A stretch of DNA of 64,000 nucleotides. It comes from Desulfobacula sp. Its GTDB lineage: Bacteria > Desulfobacterota > Desulfobacteria > Desulfobacterales > Desulfobacteraceae. Below the pieces are notes generated by a model that was not told the origin of the DNA, ran no database searches, and was given only the letters and a program-made list of their open reading frames with translations. Positions 7,720 to 16,049 of this stretch are shown piece by piece; position 1 is the stretch's first letter, and each line of letters starts with the position of its first letter. The position numbers and the translations under genes are program-made. Location of the stretch: NCBI GenBank assembly GCA_028280105.1, contig JANQML010000179.1, forward strand, positions 1-64,000, written 5' to 3'.

Positions 7720-9027
7720 TCAGGATTTCCGGCTGGAAAGAAACTCTAAAAGCTCTCCTTTTGTATATAAAATTCTAAGGACGGAAAGATAATAGGTGTA
7801 CTGGGCATCGGTTTTTCTTCTCTGGGCCGAGACAAGAAGCGTGTTGGCATCCACGACATCAAGATAATCCGCCATACCGTACTGCAATTGCATCTGAACC
7901 GCATTATAGGTCTCCTGGGCGGATTTGAGTTCATCTTCCAGATTGACAAGCGCTCTTTGGGAGGATTCATAGTCATAAAACGCATTTTTAGATTCAAGAA
8001 TGACCTCTTTTTCTGCCAACTCCAATGCATTTTTTGCCTGGCGCTGCTCAGCCATTGCCTGGCGGACGGTTGCCTTTCTAAGACCGCCGTCATAAAGGGT
8101 AAACACAAGTTCACCGCTTATATAGATGTCGTCTTCGTTGTTTTCAAAATCGAAACCGCTGTCCATGGGGTATTCCGTATCCACTTCCGTATATCCGGCT
8201 TCAAAAGAGAGGGTGGGCCAGTAATCCCCTTTATTAAAATCCACTGTTTTTTCGGCAATGATATAGTTTTTTTTGGCCTCTTTTATCTCCGCCCTCATCT
8301 TTAATGCCGTGGACTGGATATCATCTAGTTGAAACCGGTAACTTTCAATGCCATCCAATGTTTCCTTTTCAAGATCATATTCATCATCCACATCAACCAG
8401 ATTTCTGAGTACAGCCTTATTTTTTAAAATATTGTTTTGCGACACCACCTCTTCGGTCAGTGCCTTGGAAAGTTCGGCTTCCGCTCTGTAGAGATCGGTC
8501 CTGGTGACATTTCCAACGTTGAGTTTTTCCACCACCGAATCCCGGAATGCGGTCAGCCGCTCCACATCGGACAGGGCGATTTCATGAATTCTCTGGGCGC
8601 TTAATATATCGTAATACGCCTGGACAACGGCCAGCATGTACTGGGACCGTATACTTTCCAGAGAATAGCTTCTGCCCTGGATCGCTTCTTTGGTGATGTT
8701 AAGGGCGATCAGTTCTTTACCGTTCAATGTAAAGGACTGGGTCAATCTTCCGCCGTAGGTGACGGTATTGGGGGCGAACTGGCTGGGGTCTTTTCTTTCC
8801 AGTACACTGCCGAAAACCGTGGCCCGGGGAATCAGCACGGATAAAGCCCGCTGCTTTTCCTGTTCGGCAATAAAGAGATCATCCTGTGCGATTCTGATGT
8901 TCTGGCTGTGCATATCGGCAAGTTCGGTCAGATCGAACAGGGAATATACCGTTTTTGAATGAGCCGGAATGACGGTTAAGAACAATATAAAGGTCACGTT
9001 TAAAATCAAAGAGATTAATTTATACAT
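7720..9027 (-). CDS. TolC-family outer-membrane efflux protein
   Basis: Predicted outer-membrane channel with a periplasmic alpha-barrel, used by type I secretion or RND/ABC efflux pumps. The 435 residues start with a signal peptide (hydrophobic ILNVTFILFLTVI, cut near AHS). Two long helical repeat halves follow, each with the Ala/Gln/Glu-rich coiled pattern of OEP domains: residues about 45-215, then 240-425 with DGGLRKATVRQAMAEQRQ. GAGGCC precedes the ATG. No membrane-fusion protein or inner-membrane pump is adjacent, so the partner is elsewhere. The gene is divergent from purC. Confidence 0.82.
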   Translation of the reverse strand: MYKLISLILNVTFILFLTVIPAHSKTVYSLFDLTELADMHSQNIRIAQDDLFIAEQEKQRALSVLIPRATVFGSVLERKDPSQFAPNTVTYGGRLTQSFTLNGKELIALNITKEAIQGRSYSLESIRSQYMLAVVQAYYDILSAQRIHEIALSDVERLTAFRDSVVEKLNVGNVTRTDLYRAEAELSKALTEEVVSQNNILKNKAVLRNLVDVDDEYDLEKETLDGIESYRFQLDDIQSTALKMRAEIKEAKKNYIIAEKTVDFNKGDYWPTLSFEAGYTEVDTEYPMDSGFDFENNEDDIYISGELVFTLYDGGLRKATVRQAMAEQRQAKNALELAEKEVILESKNAFYDYESSQRALVNLEDELKSAQETYNAVQMQLQYGMADYLDVVDANTLLVSAQRRKTDAQYTYYLSVLRILYTKGELLEFLSSRKS

Positions 9028-9243
9028 TTTAAAGGCCTCATGATGAATAAATCATAAAATTAAGGACTAAATATTACCATTTAAAAGACGCCGTCAAGCG
9101 TGTATAAAATTATTATTTACACTTGCCAGACTCTGCTGTTTTATAAAACAATTCTTTTAATTGCAAGATGGAAAAGCGACGGGTTATATGATATGAGAAC
9201 TTTTTACATATGCTATCTTTATTTTTAGTAAGCTGAAAAGGAT

Positions 9244-10137
9244 ATGACAATGACACCCATCCCCCAAACCGAATTTGACGATCTTTCACTGGTCCGCCAG
9301 GGCAAGGTGAGAGATATCTTTGATTCTGAAGACGGATTGCTGATGGTCACCACGGACCGGTTGTCCGCATTTGACGTTGTATTGCCGGATATTATTCCGG
9401 ACAAGGGAAAAGTGCTGAATCAGATATCTGTTTTCTGGTTCAATCATATGGCGTCCATTGTCGGCAACCATCTGATTACAACCGATCTGTCTCAATATCC
9501 GGATGAGTTCAAACCCCACAGCCAGGCCCTTGAGAAACGGTCCATGCTGGTGAAGAAAGCCCGGCCCGTGGCTGTTGAATGCATCGTCCGGGGATATATT
9601 TCCGGGTCTGGATGGCGGTCCTACCTCAAAGACGGGCATGTCTGCGGCATTGAACTGCCCAAAGGACTGAAAGAATCGGACAGGCTTGAATCCCCGTTGT
9701 TCACGCCTTCGACAAAGGCTGAAGTCGGGGATCATGATATCAATATCTCATTTGAACAGACCATTGATATTCTTGGAAAAGAAAAGGCGGAAAAACTGAA
9801 GGAACTGAGCCTTTCGCTTTATCAGAAAGGGGCGGAATATGCGCTGTCCAAAGGGATTATTATTGCAGACACCAAGTTTGAATTCGGAATGCTGGACAAT
9901 GAAATTATTTTAATCGATGAAATTCTGACACCGGATTCATCCCGTTTCTGGCCCCTGGATACCTATGAACCCGGCAAAGGCCAAAAGAGTTTTGACAAAC
10001 AATATGTGCGGGACTGGCTGGTGGCGTCCGGGTGGGATAAAAGACCCCCGGGACCCAGGCTGCCGCCGGATATCATCCAACATACCTCGGACTCGTACAA
10101 AGAGATATACAAACGGCTGACAGGTGAAGATGTCTGA
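9244..10137 (+). CDS. purC: Phosphoribosylaminoimidazole-succinocarboxamide synthase (SAICAR synthase)
   Basis: ATP-dependent condensation of CAIR with aspartate in purine synthesis. The 297 residues belong to the longer PurC form. Motifs are the nucleotide-loop RQGKVRDIF, TDRLSAFDVVLPD, ECIVRGYISGSGW, TPSTKAEVGDHDINIS, and DTKFEFG. The start could be ATG 9244 or ATG 9250; the AAAAGG at 9236-9241 is better spaced for 9250. Its stop overlaps the next gene (ATGTCTGA). It is divergent from the TolC-like gene across a 216-base AT-rich gap with no recognised riboswitch. Confidence 0.93.
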   Translation: MTMTPIPQTEFDDLSLVRQGKVRDIFDSEDGLLMVTTDRLSAFDVVLPDIIPDKGKVLNQISVFWFNHMASIVGNHLITTDLSQYPDEFKPHSQALEKRSMLVKKARPVAVECIVRGYISGSGWRSYLKDGHVCGIELPKGLKESDRLESPLFTPSTKAEVGDHDINISFEQTIDILGKEKAEKLKELSLSLYQKGAEYALSKGIIIADTKFEFGMLDNEIILIDEILTPDSSRFWPLDTYEPGKGQKSFDKQYVRDWLVASGWDKRPPGPRLPPDIIQHTSDSYKEIYKRLTGEDV

Positions 10138-11119
10138 TTCTTTTTGCCGGATTGACGTCTCTGATATTGATTTGACCGATCGCCGGTACGACATCGGCTC
10201 GACTCCTGGCGGTCAACAGAATCAAAAGATTGACAAAGCATACATAGAGACACTTTCCAGATCGATTCACGCCTTGGGCCCGGCGTCTCCCCCGATTGTC
10301 CGGCAGGAGGCGGACAGATATATTCTTATATCCGGATTTAACCGGGTGAAAGCCTTGTCTTTAAACAGCTCAAAAACCGTTTGGGTATTAAAAGTCGATC
10401 CTGAAATATCTGAACTGGATTGCCTGAAACGGGCCATTGCCGTCAAAGCATTTAACCTGCCCCTGTTACCGTTTGAACTGATCCGTGCCGTCACCCTGCT
10501 CTCTGGTTTTCTCTCCTCCCGGGAGATCTGCGATCAGGCCCCTTTGCTTTTTAATATGGTGTTAAACCGGGGATATATCGATCAGCTCAATGAGATTGCC
10601 GAGCTTCCGGACCCGGCATTGGCTCTGATTCAAGCCGACCGGTTATCGGTGAAAGCGGCCAAAAAATTATTGGATTTCCCCGGGGAGGAGATCCGGATAT
10701 TTTTATCGATTTTTGAATGCCTGAATGTTTCCAGCAGCAAACAGCTTGAGATGATTCTGTTTTTAAAGGAGATTGCGGCAAGGGATAAAATCAGCCTCAG
10801 GGATGCAAGTTTCCAATTGAACCTTTCGCAAATACTGGGTGACGGGTCGACAGACGCGGCAGCCAAGCTCCGTCAAATAAGGGAAAAATTGTATTCAGCG
10901 CGGTTCCCTGAATTATCAAAAAAATACACCCGTGTTCAACAGGCCGTCCAATCATTAAAACTGGGAAAGGGCATCAAATTCACACCGCCTGAAAATTTTG
11001 AACATTCCTCGTACACCCTCAGTTTTCAGTCGGACAGCCTGGAAGATTTTCTGGCAAAGGTTTCCCGGATCAGCCAATGTGCCAAGGGCGATGCCTTTAA
11101 AGAGATTTTTGACCCATGA
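10130..11119 (+). CDS. ParB-like nuclease-domain protein of unknown role
   Basis: The 329-residue protein has an N-terminal ParB/Spo0J-like fold. A segment IETLSRSIHALGPASPPIV leads into YILISGFNRVKAL, the GxxRxxA-like box of this superfamily, in a degenerate form. The central and C-terminal parts are helical, with several KAAKKLLDFP-type segments and no membrane span. It is not a chromosome-partition ParB: no parA is adjacent and the box is divergent. I start it at ATG 10130 (AGGTGAAG just before), overlapping the purC stop by 8 bases. Its own stop overlaps the next ATG by 4 bases. This tight purC-ParB-like-SPL arrangement suggests one transcript and perhaps a shared function with the radical SAM enzyme. 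Confidence 0.65.
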   Translation: MSDSFCRIDVSDIDLTDRRYDIGSTPGGQQNQKIDKAYIETLSRSIHALGPASPPIVRQEADRYILISGFNRVKALSLNSSKTVWVLKVDPEISELDCLKRAIAVKAFNLPLLPFELIRAVTLLSGFLSSREICDQAPLLFNMVLNRGYIDQLNEIAELPDPALALIQADRLSVKAAKKLLDFPGEEIRIFLSIFECLNVSSSKQLEMILFLKEIAARDKISLRDASFQLNLSQILGDGSTDAAAKLRQIREKLYSARFPELSKKYTRVQQAVQSLKLGKGIKFTPPENFEHSSYTLSFQSDSLEDFLAKVSRISQCAKGDAFKEIFDP

Positions 11120-12225
11120 AGATTGAGACGCTTTTTATCGACCGGTCCATCCCGAGGGATGAAGAAGTTGACTATATTCTGTCCCGGCTGGCACCGGCGC
11201 CTCAAACCGTAGATTCCAGCCGGGTGGTTTACGATCATATCAATCAGGCAGCAGATCCGATTTTGACGGCTAAAAAGACCCTTTACATTACCCGGAACAG
11301 AGGGGCTGTGATTAAGGAATGCCCCGGGACCTGCGAATATACCTGCTGTGATTACACCATTCTCCATTCCGGCACCTTTTGCACCATGGACTGCTCGTAC
11401 TGTATTCTCCAGGCCTATTTTCATCCCCCGGTGCTCCGGTATTTTGCAGGTCTTGACATGTTGAAACAGGCGCTTGACCGGGTATTTAAACAGGAAAAGA
11501 TATTCCGGATCGGCACCGGCGAATATACCGATTCCCTGATCTGGGAACCGGTCAGCCTGCTGCCGCGGTTTCTGGTTGACACCTTTTCCGGGCAAGACAA
11601 CTGCCTGCTGGAACTCAAGACCAAGACCGTCCATATCGATTCTCTGCTGGGCCTGGATCATAACCGGAATACCGTATTGGCCTGGTCGGTGAACACACCG
11701 GAAATCATCCGGTCCGAAGAAAAGGGAACCGCCTCATTATCCGCCCGGTTGAAAGCAGCCCAAAAGGCGGAGGCTGCCGGGTATCCACTGGCATTCCACT
11801 TTGATCCGGTGGTGATCTACCCCGGATGTGAAACCGGTTATTTACGTGTCATCCGATCGATTTTCACCCATGTTAACCCTGAAAATATTGTCTGGATCAG
11901 CATCGGCACATTCCGGTTTATGCCGAAACTCAAACCGATTATTGAACAGCGGTTTCGCGATTCCACCATCTGTTACGGTGAATTCATCCCCGGGCTGGAC
12001 AATAAGATGCGGTATTTTAAACCCCTGCGGCTCTCCATTTATCAAGCAATGGTATCTGAAATCAAAAGAATCGCCCCGGATGTGTTTGTTTATTTTTGTA
12101 TGGAAGACCGTGAGATCTGGCAAAAAACGATGAACTTTTTTCCTGAAAACGACGGTGAGCTGGGATGTTTACTGGATAAAAGCGCAGCAAGGCATTGCGG
12201 CTTAAATAACCGGTATTTAAAATAA
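11116..12225 (+). CDS. Radical SAM protein, spore photoproduct lyase (SplB) family
   Basis: The 369 residues contain the radical SAM cluster motif CTMDCSYC, a CX3CX2C near residues 89-96. It is preceded by ECPGTCEYTCCDYTILH and followed by LQAYFHPPVLRYF, which together are characteristic of the spore photoproduct lyase family. Characterised SPLs split the UV-induced thymine dimer spore photoproduct in DNA. Here the organism shows no sign of sporulation, so the substrate may be another DNA lesion or an RNA/DNA modification (inference). Two extra Cys pairs upstream could hold another metal site. It overlaps the ParB-like gene by 4 bases (ATGA). Confidence 0.8.
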   Translation: MKIETLFIDRSIPRDEEVDYILSRLAPAPQTVDSSRVVYDHINQAADPILTAKKTLYITRNRGAVIKECPGTCEYTCCDYTILHSGTFCTMDCSYCILQAYFHPPVLRYFAGLDMLKQALDRVFKQEKIFRIGTGEYTDSLIWEPVSLLPRFLVDTFSGQDNCLLELKTKTVHIDSLLGLDHNRNTVLAWSVNTPEIIRSEEKGTASLSARLKAAQKAEAAGYPLAFHFDPVVIYPGCETGYLRVIRSIFTHVNPENIVWISIGTFRFMPKLKPIIEQRFRDSTICYGEFIPGLDNKMRYFKPLRLSIYQAMVSEIKRIAPDVFVYFCMEDREIWQKTMNFFPENDGELGCLLDKSAARHCGLNNRYLK

Positions 12226-12293
12226 AACCATGGTCAACACGCTGCTTTTTTTAATAATAAACCCATACCGTGATCCGAACGGGCAGGTGTGAT

Positions 12294-13001
12294 GTGATCC
12301 GGCATGCTGTTTCCATTTTTCTCTGGGCCGTCGGGTCTCTATTCTTTATCCCTGTCTTTTTCATCGTTGTCTTATCAATTTTCTTTTTGCCGCGGAAAAA
12401 AACCGCTGACATCTCGCGAATTCTGTCCCGTATCCTGATCCGGTTGATGGGAATCCGGCTCAAGGTCTCCGGACAGGGGGGTATTCAACCGGGCCGCCGC
12501 TACCTGATCATGGGCAATCACCAAAGTCTTTTTGATCTCTTTGTTATTCCGGCTGCCATCCCGGTCTGTTTTGTCGGTGTTGAGGCGGCCCGTCATTTTT
12601 CTTATCCGATTTTCGGGTATCTGATCAAAAAATGGGGCAATATTCCGATCCAGAGAAAGAATTTAAAACAGGCCAGGGAGAGTCTCAGGATTGCCGCGAA
12701 AACCATTGAGGCGGGGATGAACATTGTTATTTTACCGGAGGGCGGACGAACGCTGACCGGTAAAATGAAACCGTTTAAAAAAGGTCCGTTCCATCTGGCC
12801 AAAGCGGCCGGAGCCGATATCCTGCCTTACGGGGTCAAGGGGCTCTATCAATACAATAAAAAGGGAAGTTATCTCTTAACCCCGGGTGAGGTGGTTGTTA
12901 CCATCGGTCCGCCGGTGTCCTACGAAAAGATTAAGGACTATTCAGTTGAAGAATTGCGGGATCTGATATTTGAAACCATAGAAGAGTTAAGCCGATCCTG
13001 A
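12294..13001 (+). CDS. plsC: 1-acyl-sn-glycerol-3-phosphate acyltransferase (PlsC-like)
   Basis: Membrane-bound acyltransferase that makes phosphatidic acid in phospholipid synthesis. I chose GTG 12294, with AGGTG about 6 bases before it, over GTG 12270, which lacks a ribosome site; this gives 235 residues. An N-terminal hydrophobic anchor (FLWAVGSLFFIPVFFIVVLSIFF in 23 positions) precedes the catalytic NHQSLFD (HX4D). The PEGGRTLTGKMKPFKKG substrate motif follows. It lies 68 bases after the SPL-like gene and is followed by two stem-loops. Confidence 0.85.
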   Translation: MIRHAVSIFLWAVGSLFFIPVFFIVVLSIFFLPRKKTADISRILSRILIRLMGIRLKVSGQGGIQPGRRYLIMGNHQSLFDLFVIPAAIPVCFVGVEAARHFSYPIFGYLIKKWGNIPIQRKNLKQARESLRIAAKTIEAGMNIVILPEGGRTLTGKMKPFKKGPFHLAKAAGADILPYGVKGLYQYNKKGSYLLTPGEVVVTIGPPVSYEKIKDYSVEELRDLIFETIEELSRS

Positions 13002-13029
13002 TGTTGCAAGACCTGATTGCAGCATCAGG
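12997..13029. terminator. Stem-loop over the plsC stop codon
   Basis: CCTGATGTTGCA (12997-13008) pairs with TGCAGCATCAGG (13018-13029) with one G-U. It covers the plsC stop. It is followed closely by a second stronger stem at 13041-13073. Confidence 0.45.
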
Positions 13030-13040
13030 GTGCAAAATAA

Positions 13041-13073
13041 AACCGGATTTGGAATTTAATCCCAAATCCGGTT
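13041..13073. terminator. Intrinsic-terminator-like hairpin between plsC and the EF-G-like gene
   Basis: AACCGGATTTGG (13041-13052) and CCAAATCCGGTT (13062-13073) form a perfect 12-bp stem with a 9-base loop. It lies between convergent genes. A weaker inverted repeat, GTTTTGAAT with ATTCAAAAC, lies at about 13110-13140 next to the minus-strand stop. Confidence 0.55.
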
Positions 13074-13142
13074 GTAATCAAATCAATGCGGTTGAATACG
13101 GTTTGGCTGTTTTGAATCGGTTAACGCAAATTCAAAACGGTT

Positions 13143-15218
13143 TTATTTTGCCTCTTCTTTTTCCGCATTCACCCGTTCAATGACTTTTTTGGCAAGGTCC
13201 GGCGGAACGGTATCATATTGTTCAAATTCCATGGTAAAGGTTCCCCGGCCGCCGGTCATCGAACTGAGATCCGGTGCATACCGAAGCATTTCCGCCATGG
13301 GAACATGGGCGTTAATGATCTGTTTGTCATCTTCGGAATCCATCCCCAGGACGCGTCCGCGCCGTGAATTCAGATCTCCCATGATATCCCCGGTGCTGTC
13401 ATCCGGTACCTTGACCGCCACCCGCATGATGGGTTCCAGAAGGGTTGCTTTGGCGTCTTGCGCGGCCTTTTTAAATGCCAGGATTCCGGCCATCTTAAAT
13501 GCCATTTCAGAGGAGTCCACCGAGTGGTAGGAGCCGAAGTCAACAATCACCCTGAAATCCACACAGGGAAACCCGGCCAGGATACCGGTCTGGGATGCTT
13601 CTCTGACGCCGGCTTCAACGGCAGGGATATAATTTTTGGGAATAACACCGCCCACGATTTCATCAACAAACTCAAATCCGGAACCGGTGACAAGGGGTTC
13701 AAGCCGGATCCAGCAGTCACCGTACTGGCCATGGCCGCCGGATTGTTTCTTGTGCTTGCCCTGAACCCGGACCTTTTTCTTAAAGGTTTCACGGTAGGCA
13801 ACCTTGGGGGTCTCAATGCTCATCCCCACATTGAATTTTCTTTGTATTTTATCTGCCGTTACCTCGATATGGACCAGGCCGCGTCCGGAGAGAACGGTCT
13901 GTTTGGTCTCTTCATTTCTTTCCAGCTTGAGGCCCGTATCCTCTTCAAGAATCTTTCGGATGGCTTCATGAATCTTATCTTCATCTGCCTTGGATTTGGG
14001 CGAGATGGCAAAAGAGATAACCGGCGGCATGGGCTGGGGTGCGGGAATCTGAATTTCCCGGCCGGCAGTGAGCGTATCACCGGTCAGGGTATTTTTCAGT
14101 TTGGCAACGGCAACAATGGAACCGGGTACGGCAGCGGTGATGTTCTTCTGTTCCTTACCCGCAATTTCAAGGAGTTGGGAGAACCGTTCCTTGCCGTCTT
14201 TGGTGACGTTGACGATATTGCCCTCTTTTCCCAATGTTCCGGAAATGACCCTGAAAAGAGAGAGCCTGCCGGCATAGGGATCGACAATGGTATTAAATAC
14301 AAACCCGCAGAATTCCCCATCCGGATCCGGAGAAATCACCACTTCTTCGCCATCGGCATCTGTTGCGATCCAATCCCCGCGATCCAGGGGAGACGGCATA
14401 AAGTCGTTTATAAAATCGGAAACAATGTCCACGCCGATCAGTTTAGTGGCGGACGCACAGATGGCCGGGTAGAACTCGGCATCAAGAATCCCCTGGCGGA
14501 AGGTGTTTTTTAATTCGTCTTCAGAGATCTCTTCGCCTTCCAGATATTTTTCAAGCAGATCATCGTTCAGTTCTGCGATATTTTCAACAAACTCTTCTTT
14601 GGCCATTTCAATATTTTCGGCCATATCTGCAGGAACGTCAACCTGGGAAGCGTTTCCGTCCGCATCATATTCAAAGGCTTTACCGGTGATAATATTGACA
14701 AATCCCTTAAAATTCTCTTCAGATCCGATGGGGTGGCATATGGGTACGATTTTCTTTTTCAGGGCGGTTTTGGACGCATCTACTGCCGTGTTAAAATCGG
14801 CGCGTTCGCGATCCAGTTTATTGATGATGGCAAACCCGGGCAGGTTGTATTCAATGGCACTGGCCGCCGCTTCTTCGGTCATTGCGGAAGGGCCGCCGAC
14901 CCCGTCGATGATAAATGCCATACAATCGGCGACAGGGAAACAGGTTTTTGCAGCTGAGAAAAAGTTCTGGTCACCCGGCGTATCCATCAAAGTAATCGTA
15001 TGCTTATTATGGGTAAACTTAATAAACGATGTATTAATACTCTGTTGCTTTTTGGTTTCTTCGGGTTGAAAATCCATGACGGTATTGCCTTCTTCAACCT
15101 TGCCAAGCCGTTTGGTAACGCCTGCTTTGAATAACATAGCCTCAGCAAGAGTTGTCTTGCCCGCACCTCCATGTCCGGCTAAAGCCACATTTCTCATGGT
15201 TTTAATCTCTTCGCTCAT
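13143..15218 (-). CDS. EF-G-like translational GTPase paralogue
   Basis: A 691-residue EF-G-family GTPase, probably the divergent EF-G-like or EF-G2 class rather than the main elongation factor. The N-terminal GTPase domain has G1 GHGGAGKTTL (~14-23), G3 DTPGDQNF and G4 NKLD. Domains II-V follow, including GGHGQYGD and GGVIPKNYIPAVEAG. In G3 the usual DTPGH catalytic His is replaced by Asp, which fits a paralogue with altered GTP hydrolysis. An AAGGAG sits ideally before the ATG at 15218. The role could be ribosome recycling, a stress-specific factor or other translation control; this cannot be decided here. No ribosomal-protein operon is nearby, which also argues against main fusA. Confidence 0.82.
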   Translation of the reverse strand: MSEEIKTMRNVALAGHGGAGKTTLAEAMLFKAGVTKRLGKVEEGNTVMDFQPEETKKQQSINTSFIKFTHNKHTITLMDTPGDQNFFSAAKTCFPVADCMAFIIDGVGGPSAMTEEAAASAIEYNLPGFAIINKLDRERADFNTAVDASKTALKKKIVPICHPIGSEENFKGFVNIITGKAFEYDADGNASQVDVPADMAENIEMAKEEFVENIAELNDDLLEKYLEGEEISEDELKNTFRQGILDAEFYPAICASATKLIGVDIVSDFINDFMPSPLDRGDWIATDADGEEVVISPDPDGEFCGFVFNTIVDPYAGRLSLFRVISGTLGKEGNIVNVTKDGKERFSQLLEIAGKEQKNITAAVPGSIVAVAKLKNTLTGDTLTAGREIQIPAPQPMPPVISFAISPKSKADEDKIHEAIRKILEEDTGLKLERNEETKQTVLSGRGLVHIEVTADKIQRKFNVGMSIETPKVAYRETFKKKVRVQGKHKKQSGGHGQYGDCWIRLEPLVTGSGFEFVDEIVGGVIPKNYIPAVEAGVREASQTGILAGFPCVDFRVIVDFGSYHSVDSSEMAFKMAGILAFKKAAQDAKATLLEPIMRVAVKVPDDSTGDIMGDLNSRRGRVLGMDSEDDKQIINAHVPMAEMLRYAPDLSSMTGGRGTFTMEFEQYDTVPPDLAKKVIERVNAEKEEAK

Positions 15219-15299
15219 TACTGCTCCTTATCAACAATTAATAAAAAAGTTATAAATAGATAATCGAATTTTAATAAAATTCATAGTGTTATTTTAATT

Positions 15300-16049
15300 T
15301 TATTTGTATTTTAACCGAATCACGTATTCCCTGTTCCCCTTTGGCCCGAGAATCGGGGAAGGGATCACCGGACCGACGGCATAGCCGCTCTCTTTGAAAA
15401 AGGCGGAGATGTCGCTGATCACCTCTTTTCTGACTTCGGGATCTTTAATAACACCACCCTTGCCGATTTTGTCTTTGCCCGCCTCAAACTGGGGTTTGAT
15501 CAGGGCCAATATCAATGTCCCGGACCGCATAAACTTTTCAGCCGCCGGAATCACCGTTTTTAAAGAGATAAACGAGGTGTCTGCAACCACCAGATCCACC
15601 CGTTTGTTTATGGTTTCAAATGTCATATGCCGGATATTGGTCCGCTCGATAACCACCACCCGGGGATCCTGCCTCAACCGCCAGTCGAGCTGGCCATACC
15701 CCACATCCACGCTATAGACCTTTGATGCGCCGTATTGAAGCAGACAGTCGGTAAATCCCCCGGTGGACGCACCGATATCCAGGCATGTCATGCCGGCAAC
15801 ATCCACCGGCATCTCTTTTAATGCCGTTTCAAGTTTGAGACCGCCCCGGCTGACAAAGGGGTTGTCATCCTGCCTGACGATAATCTTCTGATCCGGATGG
15901 ATCCGGGTTCCGGGTTTGTCAATGACGGTCTCATCCACCAGGACTTTACCGGACATGATCATTGTCTGTGCCCGCTGCCTGGATTGGATCAGGCCCAGTT
16001 CCACCAGCAGGGTATCGATCCGCTTTTTTTTCTGTTTGGGCGGGTTAAT
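15300..16049 (-). CDS. tlyA: TlyA-family rRNA 2'-O-methyltransferase, probable ATT start
   Basis: S4-domain plus Rossmann methyltransferase. TlyA homologues methylate cytidines of 16S and/or 23S rRNA. The S4 motif (RIDTLLVELGLIQSRQRAQ) begins upstream of the first standard start codon in frame (GTG at 16004), so that start would cut the domain. The frame opens after a TGA, and the only plausible start that keeps the S4 domain is ATT at 16049. That ATT is preceded by AAAGGG at suitable distance and overlaps the dxs stop (ATTAA). The protein would have 249 residues, matching the family. Methyltransferase motifs are CLDIGASTGGFTDCLLQ, VDVGYGQLDWRL and ALIKPQFEAG. It is the last gene of the xse-isp-dxs operon. 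The start assignment is inference. Confidence 0.85.
   Translation of the reverse strand: MNPPKQKKKRIDTLLVELGLIQSRQRAQTMIMSGKVLVDETVIDKPGTRIHPDQKIIVRQDDNPFVSRGGLKLETALKEMPVDVAGMTCLDIGASTGGFTDCLLQYGASKVYSVDVGYGQLDWRLRQDPRVVVIERTNIRHMTFETINKRVDLVVADTSFISLKTVIPAAEKFMRSGTLILALIKPQFEAGKDKIGKGGVIKDPEVRKEVISDISAFFKESGYAVGPVIPSPILGPKGNREYVIRLKYK

Noticed and set aside
13458-14513. A 351-codon open frame on the plus strand
   Set aside because: It lies wholly antisense to the EF-G-like gene, has no ribosome site or recognisable domain, and follows codon bias of the real gene.
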